From contig NZ_RQER01000011.1 of the NCBI RefSeq assembly GCF_004770615.1, forward strand, positions 372,001 through 436,000: a stretch of DNA of 64,000 nt. The letters run 5' to 3'. The notes under the pieces were generated by a model. That model was given only the letters and a program-made list of their open reading frames with translations, had not been told where the DNA came from and searched no databases. The translations under genes were made by a program, and so were the position numbers. Position 1 is the stretch's first letter. The number at the start of each line of letters is the position of its first letter. Source of the DNA: Leptospira langatensis. GTDB taxonomy: Bacteria; Spirochaetota; Leptospiria; Leptospirales; Leptospiraceae. Of the stretch, positions 9,143 through 18,095 are shown one piece after another.

Positions 9143-9820
9143 ATGAAAAGGGCAGATCTACAGATAACGATCCGTTTTCAGATCAATCGGATCCAGTTGT
9201 CCGGAGATCTTTTTCTTCCCGTTGATTCTAAGTTATTGGTGGTCCTTGTTCTGGATGAAAAGGATGAGAAGTTCGAGCAAAGATTCAGTCTGTTGAATCG
9301 AAAACTGAATTTTGCAGGGATCGCCACATTGCTCTTGCAGGATCTGTTGACTGCCGAAGAAAGAGAGATCCATGCAAATCGATCGGACGATGCTCTGCTT
9401 GCGGATCGATTGGTGGAAATCACCAAGTACCTTCGAAACAGAAGGGATATTAAATATCATAAATTTGCCTATTTAGGTCTTTCTTCCGCGGCAGAAAGAT
9501 TGTTTAGGGCGGGATTCGTGTTAGCTCAGGATGTGGACAGCATCGTTCTCATCGGTAACGGGCTTCCCCATTCTAAGATCTCCCTTTCTGCAGTTCCGAT
9601 CCTGAATATCATAGGTGGCCTGGATTTTTACGGAATAGAATCCAATCGTTCCGTTCTTTCTAAGATCCAATCGCCTGTTAAAGGAATTCATTATATACCT
9701 GGATCCCCTAGTCATTTTGAGGATAGAGGAAAATGGTCCCAGGTAACGGACGCAGTACTTCGCTGGTTTAAATCCCCCCATTCCAGAAAGATAGAGTTCC
9801 CAGAACTGGAATTTCTTTAA
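9143..9820 (+). CDS. Alpha/beta-hydrolase-like protein
   Basis: About 225 residues from the ATG at 9143; the frame is open back to a TTG at 9104 that overlaps the regulator's stop. AYLGLSSAAERL resembles a nucleophile elbow (Gly-Leu-Ser-Ser-Ala). VPILNIIGGLDFYGIESN matches the strand bearing the acidic residue, and SPSHFEDRGKW the catalytic His region of dienelactone-hydrolase-like enzymes. Substrate unknown. Probably co-transcribed with the CRP/FNR-like gene. Confidence 0.6.
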   Translation: MKRADLQITIRFQINRIQLSGDLFLPVDSKLLVVLVLDEKDEKFEQRFSLLNRKLNFAGIATLLLQDLLTAEEREIHANRSDDALLADRLVEITKYLRNRRDIKYHKFAYLGLSSAAERLFRAGFVLAQDVDSIVLIGNGLPHSKISLSAVPILNIIGGLDFYGIESNRSVLSKIQSPVKGIHYIPGSPSHFEDRGKWSQVTDAVLRWFKSPHSRKIEFPELEFL

Positions 9821-9832
9821 ACAATCAGCTCA

Positions 9833-10579
9833 TCAATGATGATGCATGGAAGAATGGTCGACTTCGGGACCTTCTTCCGAATGATGAATGTGGTGAAATC
9901 TCTGAAAGATCATAAATAAGGAAAGAAGAAGGATCACACCTCCTACGATCCTCATCCGATTCGGATGCAGCTTAGAGGCAAAGGATCTGAAGCCCATCCC
10001 TACTAGGAATAAAGCAGGGAAAGTCCCCAGAAAGAAACCGGCCATGATCATGGCGCCAACAAGTGGTGATCCGCTGGCATAAGATATTATAAAAACTGGA
10101 TAAAGGATCCCACAAGGCAGAAGTCCTGTGAAAAGGCCGAACCCGAAACCTAAGAAGGCTATATTCCGATTGGAAGAAGGTTTTCCTTCCGAATTCTTAA
10201 GCATAGGAGAAAGGAATTTGCTGACTACCTTTCCGAAATAAGGACTGAAATTCACGTTCTTTCCGAAAAGATATGCGATCCCAAAGAAGAGTAGTGCGAG
10301 GGCTCCGATCCAAGCCGCAATTTCCTGAATCGGCAATAGCTTTGATAAAGACAGGTTCGTTACTTCTCCCAAGAAACCGAGTGCAAGTCCGATGCTTGTA
10401 TACGAAAAGAACCTTCCTAGATTATAAGAGAGTTGTAATAGACGATTTTTGGATTTTCCGGAGTTTGCGAACTTCAGACTTAGGCTTCCTGCCAGAGGCC
10501 CGCACATTGCCGCACAATGTATGGAACCGGTGAGTCCATTCAGGAAAGAGGCGAGTGCTAAGCTTAGAAAGAGTTCCAT
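9833..10579 (-). CDS. SafE/DsbD_2-type membrane protein of the cbb3 cluster, His-rich C-terminus
   Basis: 248 residues with about six membrane helices. GLTGSIHCAAMCGPLAGSLSL near the N-terminus and GLLPCGILYPVFI in the middle are the paired Cys-containing segments of the cytochrome c biogenesis transmembrane (DsbD_2, sulfite exporter-like) family. Such genes commonly follow ccoS in cbb3 operons and are thought to serve copper or redox delivery to the oxidase. The last ~20 residues hold eight histidines, ending MHHH, a likely metal-binding tail. It is the last gene of the operon, 9 nt after ccoS. Confidence 0.8.
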   Translation of the reverse strand: MELFLSLALASFLNGLTGSIHCAAMCGPLAGSLSLKFANSGKSKNRLLQLSYNLGRFFSYTSIGLALGFLGEVTNLSLSKLLPIQEIAAWIGALALLFFGIAYLFGKNVNFSPYFGKVVSKFLSPMLKNSEGKPSSNRNIAFLGFGFGLFTGLLPCGILYPVFIISYASGSPLVGAMIMAGFFLGTFPALFLVGMGFRSFASKLHPNRMRIVGGVILLLSLFMIFQRFHHIHHSEEGPEVDHSSMHHH

Positions 10580-10588
10580 ATTCCCTCC

Positions 10589-10741
10589 TTATTTACGGGG
10601 ATTTTCCTCGTCGAAAAGCATTCTATATTTAGGGCCCTCGATGTCCTCATATTGCCCGGATCTGTAATTAATAATAAAAACGTAAAACGCTCCGAACGAA
10701 ATGATGAGAGCGATCGGAATGGTAAGATATAGGATGTTCAT
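10589..10741 (-). CDS. ccoS: CcoS, cbb3 oxidase maturation protein
   Basis: A 50-residue gene found by direct reading. It begins MNILYLTIPIAL, has one membrane helix (residues ~3-26), and ends GQYEDIEGPKYRMLFDEENPRK over about 22 residues; the Q-Y-[ED]-D-x-E-G-P-x-x-R-[MI]-L-x-D/E tail is the CcoS signature. In Rhodobacter CcoS is required for putting haem and copper cofactors into cbb3 oxidase. The ATG overlaps the ccoI stop by 4 nt, so translation is coupled. It was missed by a length cut-off, not by any defect. Confidence 0.93.
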   Translation of the reverse strand: MNILYLTIPIALIISFGAFYVFIINYRSGQYEDIEGPKYRMLFDEENPRK

Positions 10742-13152
10742 AATTGAATTCTACTCCTCATGGAAACCGAATTGAGCACCACAGTAAAGGAACTTAAGGT
10801 CATAAAGCCGGCACAGATCACCGGAAGCATGAGCCCAGAAAATGCAAGAGGGATCATAATGGAATTATAAACTAAGGAAAGGCAGATATTCTGGCGAATG
10901 ATCGCTCTCGTTTTTCTGGCTATCGAAATGGACTTAGGAAGGCTGTCCAATCGATTCTTAGTCAATATAATATCCGATCTATCTAAACTCAGATCCGAAC
11001 CCATTCCCATGGAGATCCCGATATCTGCCTGAGCAATGCAAGCGGAGTCGTTGATCCCGTCGCCTACCATCGCCACGATTTCACCTTGAGATTGAGCATC
11101 GAGGATCCTGTCCCTTTTTTGGGTCGGAGAAAGATTAGCAGAATATTCTGAAATACTTAACTTAGAGGCGAGCTCTTTCACTTTTGCAGGAATATCTCCG
11201 GATAGGATCTCCAGATTTTGGACCAAAGATCGTAGTTTTGAAATGCTTTTCTGCGCTTCCGCTCTTTCCTTGTCCTTAAATTCCCAGGCGGCCAAGAGTC
11301 TCATGTCCTTGGAAAGATAAATGAGTCCGTCATTCTCATATAGGGAATCGCTTGTAAATTTTCTATTCCCGATCCTATAGATAGAATCCCCGATCCTTCC
11401 TTCCATTCCTTGCCCCGGCAATTCCTCCAATGAATTCCAAGAGATCGGTCCTTCCGAAGTTAGGGCGAATGCCTTCGTAAAGGATCTTGCTACCGGATGA
11501 GAAGAATGTCTCTCCAGATCCACTGCAATGCTTCTGTATTCGTCGGCTCTTTCTGCTTTTTCTAAAATGAGTTCCCTTGCAAGTTCCAATTTCCCGACGG
11601 TAAGGGTGCCAGTCTTATCGAAGAAGATGCGATCCACTCTCGCCAAGGTTTCGGCTGTCTCCGGACTCTTGATCAGGACTCCTTCTTTTGATTGCAGAAG
11701 ATGGCTTACTACGAGGGCCGCAGGAACGCTTAGGCCTAAGGCACAAGGACAGGCTACGATCAATACGCTGATCGTATTCAATAAGGCGGATTCCAGGCCG
11801 TCAAATTTCCACCAATAGAAGAATGTACAGATCGCGATCACGAGCACGATCTTGATAAACACGGATGCCATCCTGTCTGTGGTCCTTTGGATTTTAGGCT
11901 TTCTTAATAAAGATTCCTCTAATAGTTTTCCGATCTGAGCTAAGGAACTTTCTTGGGAGGTCCCTGAAGAGAGAAATAATACATCGCTAGACAAGCATAG
12001 AGAGCCTGCCTTGATCTCTTCTCCTGCGGTTCTGCGGATCGGCTCGCTTTCCCCTGTAAGCACTGCTTCGTCGAAAAATGCCTCTTGGCTCTTTAATGCC
12101 CCATCCACAGGGGCCTTGCTTCCGTGGACTAGTTTGACTAGATCCCCTTTTTGGATATTTCTCGCGGGGAATTTGCTCCAGGTTCCTTCTCTTTGCACTT
12201 CGTATTCTTCCGGAAGAAGGGACAATAGCTCTCCGATCTTAGTTCCTGCCTTGTAGCGGATCATGGCTTCCAGATATTTTCCTAGCAGGATGAAAAAGTA
12301 GATCGTACATACGGAGTCGAAGTAAACTTCTCCTCTTTCCGATACGGTAACGTAAATACTATAGAAATAGGCGAGGCTCACCCCTATGAATAAAAGTACA
12401 TCCATGGAGAGAAGCTTATGCTTCCAAGCTTCGAAGGCTCCCTTCCAAAAAGGATAACCTGAATAAAAGAATACGGGTGTGGCAAGCATCCAGGAAACGT
12501 AATGAAATAGGTTTTTCATATTTACGTCCATTCCCTGGAAATAACCCGCATAGAGGCTTGCGGAGAAGAGCATGATATTTCCCCAACAGAATCCTGCGAC
12601 TGCCATTCGAATACCTAGGTCCCGAAACGGTTTTTCTACTTTAGACTCGGCCTTTAGGGGAGAATATAGACTAGGAGAATATCCTAATTTTCTAATTAAC
12701 TTCAGAATGGAGCTGAGTCTGACTTTGGAGGGATCGAATTCTACCTTTAGTCGTCCCGTTCCGAAGTTCAGTCTTGCGTCCTGTACTCCGTCCGTTTTAG
12801 GAAGTACTGTTTCTATCAACCAAACGCAAGCCGAGCAATGGATCCCGGAAACGGTGATAAGCCCGCTATATCCTGCTTTCGTTTTTTCAAGATACTCGGA
12901 GTAAACGGACTCGTTATCATAATCCGGAGAGGAGCCTTCTTCCGAGGAGCCGTTCCGGATGGGGTCCATGGTCTGTCCGCCCCGGATCTCATAGAAACGA
13001 TCTAAGCCGTTTTCCAAAAGCATGGAAGAGAGCTCGGCGCAGCCATTGCAACAATACTCTCTTTCTTCTCCTTTTAGGACCCGAAAGATAGGAGTTCCTT
13101 CTATGGGAGAGTTACAGTGAAAGCAAAGAGTCTTTGTAAGGACAGAACTCAA
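10738..13152 (-). CDS. ccoI: CcoI copper-translocating P-type ATPase
   Basis: 804 residues. N-terminal cysteine-rich region (Cys10/Cys13 and YCCNGC at 34-38), a heavy-metal domain with GIHCSAC (Cys106, Cys109), eight membrane helices, ion channel motif VACPCALGLS, phosphorylation site FFDKTGTLT, and hinge VGDGINDSACIAQADIGI. This is the FixI/CcoI type that exports copper for assembly of the CuB site of cbb3 oxidase. The ATG overlaps ccoH by 4 nt. Length and motif set are complete, so the pump should be functional. Confidence 0.95.
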   Translation of the reverse strand: MSSVLTKTLCFHCNSPIEGTPIFRVLKGEEREYCCNGCAELSSMLLENGLDRFYEIRGGQTMDPIRNGSSEEGSSPDYDNESVYSEYLEKTKAGYSGLITVSGIHCSACVWLIETVLPKTDGVQDARLNFGTGRLKVEFDPSKVRLSSILKLIRKLGYSPSLYSPLKAESKVEKPFRDLGIRMAVAGFCWGNIMLFSASLYAGYFQGMDVNMKNLFHYVSWMLATPVFFYSGYPFWKGAFEAWKHKLLSMDVLLFIGVSLAYFYSIYVTVSERGEVYFDSVCTIYFFILLGKYLEAMIRYKAGTKIGELLSLLPEEYEVQREGTWSKFPARNIQKGDLVKLVHGSKAPVDGALKSQEAFFDEAVLTGESEPIRRTAGEEIKAGSLCLSSDVLFLSSGTSQESSLAQIGKLLEESLLRKPKIQRTTDRMASVFIKIVLVIAICTFFYWWKFDGLESALLNTISVLIVACPCALGLSVPAALVVSHLLQSKEGVLIKSPETAETLARVDRIFFDKTGTLTVGKLELARELILEKAERADEYRSIAVDLERHSSHPVARSFTKAFALTSEGPISWNSLEELPGQGMEGRIGDSIYRIGNRKFTSDSLYENDGLIYLSKDMRLLAAWEFKDKERAEAQKSISKLRSLVQNLEILSGDIPAKVKELASKLSISEYSANLSPTQKRDRILDAQSQGEIVAMVGDGINDSACIAQADIGISMGMGSDLSLDRSDIILTKNRLDSLPKSISIARKTRAIIRQNICLSLVYNSIMIPLAFSGLMLPVICAGFMTLSSFTVVLNSVSMRSRIQL

Positions 13153-13634
13153 ATGGTAACCTTGATCTGTTTGGTCTTTTCTAAGATACCTTGTTTTGTT
13201 TTGGCTTTGATCTCTACTCTCCAGGATTCGGCGAATGGGATCTCTAATTCCCCCGAATAATTTCCCGGTTGGATCTCTTTTAGGACTACGGTTTTGTTAA
13301 AGGAATCCGTGGCGTTTCTTTCCAGCCTGAATTCCATATCTGCTCCGGTGATCGGTTCATTTCCTTTCTTTAAGGAAACGAGTATATTCTGTTTTCCTAC
13401 TTTTAAGGGATGTAATTCCGAGAGAAGGGGTGATTCGAAATGATAACCGCTCGCGATCATTTCCTTTTGGGAAGCGACTGTTTGGTCATAACGCAATCCC
13501 TTCTCATAATAATCGGAATCAACCGGTTGAGTGTGTCCTGCCAAGGCGATCTTGACAGTAAAGAATGTTGCCACGAATAGACCTAAAAAAGTCAGTTTTA
13601 TAAGAAGGAAGGCTCGTTTAAGACTCTTATCCAT
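13149..13634 (-). CDS. ccoH: CcoH/FixH family protein
   Basis: 161 residues. One N-terminal membrane helix (residues ~10-30) and a periplasmic FixH domain with HTQPVDSDYYEKGLRYD and a final immunoglobulin-like half (GNYSGELEIPFAESWRVEIKAKT). CcoH is needed for stable cbb3 assembly. The only plausible start lies 37 nt inside ccoG, as no alternative codon occurs before the membrane helix, so the two genes really overlap. Confidence 0.85.
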   Translation of the reverse strand: MDKSLKRAFLLIKLTFLGLFVATFFTVKIALAGHTQPVDSDYYEKGLRYDQTVASQKEMIASGYHFESPLLSELHPLKVGKQNILVSLKKGNEPITGADMEFRLERNATDSFNKTVVLKEIQPGNYSGELEIPFAESWRVEIKAKTKQGILEKTKQIKVTI

Positions 13635-14995
13635 AATGTCCTCGCAACGGATTGGTTTTTCTTTTTCGCAATAGCGACCGGTAAAAGGAATGGGACCACA
13701 TTGGTCTTTTTAAAGCTCGGATCATGAATATCAGAAACTTTTAATGTAATCTCATGGCTTTTTTTGGAAGCATCCAGTGCAGTCGGTTCTAGTTCTATAA
13801 AAAGCCTGTATCTTTTGTCGGAATTTGCCGGAAGTTCGACCACGGCCTCTTCCGTCCCTCCGATCCAAAGTCTTCTAATCCCTTCCAGATCTGTTTTCTC
13901 TATCTCGAATTTCAGATTTCTATTTTGTAGGGTGAGGTTTTGCATCTGTGCCTCGTAGAAGTTGCGGACCTTTCCGTCTCCTACATCCACAGGTTGTATA
14001 TTCCGATCCGCTAATATAGAAAGATAGAGGGGAACTCTTTCCCAAAGAAGAAGGTTTAAAACGGTAAGTACTAATACAAGTCCTCCAGCATACACGACCG
14101 TTCTAGGACGGATCCATTTGAATGCCTTTGTTTTTTCGCGGATCTGGTTCTCCGACCAGTAACCGATCAGGGTCTTCTTCCCTTCTTTTTGCATTTGTTT
14201 GGTGCATGCGTCCGAACATTTTCCGCAGGCGATACACCATACGTTCGTGCCTTCTCGAATATCGATCCCTGTCGGACATACTACAAGACACATATTGCAG
14301 GCAGTGCAATCACCGATCTTGGTGGTTCCCTTTCTTCTAGGTTCACCTCGATTGAAATCGTACGTGATATTGATGGAATTCGTATCCATCATCACTGTCT
14401 GGAAGCGGGCATACGGGCAGGCATATTTACAGAATTGTTCTCTCACAAATGCGATATCCGCATACATCGCGAGAGTAAAGAATCCTAAGAAATAGGCCCA
14501 AGTAGGGATTTCGGATACGGATCCGAAATTTAGAAAATAGGAGAGCATGATATGCGGATCTGCAAAGTAAGCGATCCAAGCCGCCGAGGCGAGTGCGCTC
14601 ACTAAGAGCCAGATCGTATGAGTAAGTGCTCTCGATGCGAAGGGAGAATCTTTCTTACCATATTTGGAGCCTTGGATCAAGCCTCCGATATAATCGAATA
14701 CATCCGAATAGATCGTTTGAGGACATGCCCATCCACACCAGACTCTTCCGATAAGAGAAGTGAAGAAGAAGAGGCAAAGTCCCGCTCCGATCAAGAAGAG
14801 ATGTAAGAAATAGCCTTCTTGAGGAACGAAGATATTGCCGAAGAGAAAGAATTTTCTCTCCGGAATATCCAAACGGATCAGCTGCATTCCGTTCCAACGC
14901 AGCCAAGGAGTGATGAAGAATAATAGGATCAAGACTGTTTGCACATAATTTCGTGCGGTCCTGATCTTTCCGGACATGGGGCGGGAAATAATCAT
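13598..14995 (-). CDS. ccoG: CcoG/FixG copper reductase, polyferredoxin of cbb3 assembly
   Basis: 465 residues. Five or so membrane helices with GWACPQTIYSDVFDYI and CKYACPYARFQ, then two 4Fe-4S motifs in CTACNMCLVVCPTGIDI and CIACGKCSDACTKQM, and a periplasmic Ig-like C-terminal domain. CcoG was shown in Rhodobacter to reduce copper for the oxidase. Second module of the operon, after the structural genes. All cluster cysteines are present. Confidence 0.94.
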   Translation of the reverse strand: MIISRPMSGKIRTARNYVQTVLILLFFITPWLRWNGMQLIRLDIPERKFFLFGNIFVPQEGYFLHLFLIGAGLCLFFFTSLIGRVWCGWACPQTIYSDVFDYIGGLIQGSKYGKKDSPFASRALTHTIWLLVSALASAAWIAYFADPHIMLSYFLNFGSVSEIPTWAYFLGFFTLAMYADIAFVREQFCKYACPYARFQTVMMDTNSINITYDFNRGEPRRKGTTKIGDCTACNMCLVVCPTGIDIREGTNVWCIACGKCSDACTKQMQKEGKKTLIGYWSENQIREKTKAFKWIRPRTVVYAGGLVLVLTVLNLLLWERVPLYLSILADRNIQPVDVGDGKVRNFYEAQMQNLTLQNRNLKFEIEKTDLEGIRRLWIGGTEEAVVELPANSDKRYRLFIELEPTALDASKKSHEITLKVSDIHDPSFKKTNVVPFLLPVAIAKKKNQSVARTLWIRVLNEPSFL

Positions 14996-15019
14996 ATATT
15001 CTTCCTCAGCTTCCTTTCT

Positions 15020-15553
15020 TTAGTTCGAGGCCTTTAGATCGGGATTTCGAGAAGCGAGCCAAGCCATAACTTGGTAGATCTTCTCCGAACCCAGAGAGTT
15101 CTCATGTGCCGGCATAGGTCCTCTTCCCATTTTGGCTTTCTCCACTGGGATCCCTTTCATTACGGTTTCGTAAATCTGTTTGTCCGTATTTCCGTGCAGC
15201 CATTCCTTATCCATTAGGTTCGGGCCAACTAAGCCTTCTCCAGTCGGGCCATGGCAGGCAACACAATAGGTTTGGAATGTGGTTTGTCCCGCTGCGATAG
15301 CCTCAGGCTTGCCTCGGAAAGGATTCACTCCATCCACGGATTCTACTTTTACGTTCCGATTCGGGAATTCCTTCTCATAGTCTTGGACTTGAGCGGAATA
15401 ATAGTCTGTCGTTCCCCAGTTCGAATATTTATGAAAATAGATCGCGTAGAAGATCGCGAAAACTATGCTTCCGAAGAAGACCCATTTCCACCAAGTGGGA
15501 AGGGGATTATCGTCTTGTCTAATCCCGTCGAATTCTTTGTTTGGGTCGCTCAT
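15020..15553 (-). CDS. ccoP: CcoP, cbb3 oxidase cytochrome c subunit III (single-haem, short form)
   Basis: 177 residues. N-terminal segment NPLPTWWKWVFFGSIVFAIF with one membrane helix is the CcoP_N domain; then one cytochrome c domain with CVACH at about residue 97 and axial-Met candidate in MGRGPMPAH. Typical CcoP has ~290-300 residues and two haem-binding domains; here the second CxxCH is absent and there is no sign of a frameshift. It transfers electrons to CcoO/CcoN on the periplasmic side. It follows ccoQ after 3 nt. Confidence 0.9.
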   Translation of the reverse strand: MSDPNKEFDGIRQDDNPLPTWWKWVFFGSIVFAIFYAIYFHKYSNWGTTDYYSAQVQDYEKEFPNRNVKVESVDGVNPFRGKPEAIAAGQTTFQTYCVACHGPTGEGLVGPNLMDKEWLHGNTDKQIYETVMKGIPVEKAKMGRGPMPAHENSLGSEKIYQVMAWLASRNPDLKASN

Positions 15554-15556
15554 GGA

Positions 15557-15703
15557 TTAATCCTCCTCCAGCATTTTGTATTTAGGTTCTTCCATTCTTT
15601 CCTTTCTCGAACTCTTATATACGTAAAAGATAATGTATAAGATAGAGAATCCAAGAAGAGGAAGTCTAAGAGCTTTATAGATTTGTAAAGTATCTAGGTC
15701 CAA
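15557..15703 (-). CDS. ccoQ: CcoQ, small cbb3 oxidase subunit
   Basis: A 48-residue gene read directly from the minus strand between ccoO and ccoP. It starts at a TTG (15703-15701) with a GAGG ribosome site 6-7 nt upstream, has one membrane helix (ALRLPLLGFSILYIIFYVY) and ends in a charged tail EEPKYKMLEED. Position, size and topology match CcoQ, which stabilises the CcoNOP complex. The final PKYxMLxE resembles the CcoS tail in this operon, an oddity worth noting. Confidence 0.85.
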   Translation of the reverse strand: MDLDTLQIYKALRLPLLGFSILYIIFYVYKSSRKERMEEPKYKMLEED

Positions 15704-15712
15704 TTTCGTTCC

Positions 15713-16398
<686 letters not shown>

Positions 16399-16402
<4 letters not shown>

Positions 16403-17838
16403 TGCGCTTTTGCCTCCTTGAGACCGACGCGTAAGTCGATTTCCTTGAACCCGTCACCGGAAGTGCGGATCGTACGAATTACGTTGTATATCATTGTTAT
16501 GAGACCCACGAAATAGAGTGCTCCTCCGATACCTCGGAACAACCTGTAAGGTTTCAATGTCTCAGTGATCTGTACCCAGTTCGGATATTTCAATGCGCCG
16601 GTAGAGTCGATCGCTCTCCACATAGAACCTTCGGTGATTCCGGAGACCCACATGGAAACGATATAGAGAAGGATCCCAAGCGTTGCGACCCAGAAGTGGA
16701 AGTTCGCAAGTCTTTCCGAATATAGATTCGTATTCCAGATCCTTGGAACAAGATAGTAGATCGCTGCGAAGGACATCATTCCCACCCAGCCTAAGGTTCC
16801 GCCGTGAACGTGGCCGATGATCCAGTCGGTATTATGGCCAAGACCGCTTACGGAACGAATGGAGAGAAGAGGACCTTCGAAAGTGGACATACCGTAAAAG
16901 GTGACCCCAACGAGCATCATCTTCAAGGTTGCGTCGGTTTTGATCTTCTCCTTAGCTTGGGTAAGAGTAAGGAAACCGTTCAACATTCCCCCCCAAGACG
17001 GCATCCAAAGCATGATACTGAATACCATTCCTGTGGTTTGCAACCAATCCGGTAGAGGAGTATAGAGTAGGTGGTGAGGACCCGCCCAAATATAAATGAA
17101 GATCAAGCTCCAGAAGTGGATGATCGATAGTCTGTGGCTATAGATCGGTTGCTTAATATGCTTCGGAAGATAATAATACATCAATCCTAAGAATGGAGTA
17201 GTAAGCACGAAGGCTACCGCGTTATGCCCATACCACCATTGGATATTCGCATCAAATACACCTGCAAAGACGGAATAGGATTTGATCCAGCTCACCGGAA
17301 TGGAGAGGTTATTCACGATGAATAAGATAGGGATGGTGACCCAAGAAGCGATATAAAACCAGAGCGCAACGTAGAGTTGCTTTTCTTCTCTTGTGAAGAT
17401 GGTCCCGAAATAGTTCACTATAAAGATAACGAACCAAACCACGATCAAAAGGTCCAAAGGCCATTCTAACTCAGCGTATTCTTTGGATTGGCTTAAACCC
17501 AAGGGAAGGGTGATCGCCGCAAGAATGATCGTTAGATTGTACAATACCAAGTGTAAGTTGGCCAGTTTATCGCTCCAAATTCGGACCCTGCAAAGTCTTT
17601 GGACTGTGTGATACCCAGTGGCAAAGATGATACTGAGTGCGAACCCGAATATGGCTGCATTCGTATGAAGAGGACGTAATCTTCCGAATGTGAAGTATGG
17701 CCCGATGTTCAGCTCGGGATACACCATTTGGAAGGCAATCCAAACCCCGACGAGCATGGAGGCAATTCCCCAGACCAACGCCGAAAGCAGGAATCCTTTT
17801 ACGATTCCATCGTTGTATTTTTGTTCAAAAGAACTCAT
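16399..17838 (-). CDS. ccoN: CcoN, cbb3 cytochrome oxidase catalytic subunit I
   Basis: 479 residues with about twelve membrane helices. Haem b and haem b3/CuB ligands appear in LRPLHTNAAIFGF, WWYGHNAVAFVLTTPFLG, YIWAGPHHLLYTPLPDW and DWIIGHVHGGTLGWVG. The YGHNAVAFxLT signature is specific for cbb3 oxidases. It reduces oxygen to water at low oxygen tension and is the first gene of an eight-gene operon plus a SafE-like gene. The 5' region carries a promoter-like sequence and an FNR-like dyad. Confidence 0.97.
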
Positions 17839-17922
17839 TATTAATCTCTCCGGTTTTTCCGTGAAGAATATCTTCCACTATGAGATAGGATTCCTAAAAT
17901 GCAAGAAATCCGGCCGGGAAAT

Positions 17923-17950
17923 CTTATACAATAGCGTTGATATATGTCAA
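17923..17950 (-). promoter_or_regulatory. Putative promoter of the cco operon overlapping an FNR-like dyad
   Basis: On the minus strand TTGACA (17950-17945), a 16-nt spacer and TATAAG (17928-17923) form a near-consensus sigma70 promoter. The -35 box lies inside the dyad TTGATATATGTCAA (17937-17950), which differs by one base from the FNR consensus TTGAT-N4-ATCAA. A further half-like TTGATATAT is at 17976-17984. If a CRP/FNR protein binds at the -35 it would more likely repress than activate. Confidence 0.5.
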
Positions 17951-18095
17951 CCGATATTTTGAGACTAAGTATTAATTGATATATTTATAATATTATTAAA
18001 ATATAATTTACTTTCTTGTTGAAGTGAAAGTGAGTTTTTTATGAGTCGATCGTTCTGCCTGGAACGTTTCCGTTTGGGCAGTATGATCGATTTAG

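Noticed and set aside
14189..14495. Overlapping ~98-codon plus-strand frames opposite ccoG
   Set aside because: Shadow frames of the conserved FeS region of ccoG; no independent motifs.
18046..18090. Imperfect inverted repeat after the CoA-transferase gene
   Set aside because: Arms have a three-base mismatch and no T-run on the minus strand, so a terminator is not supported.
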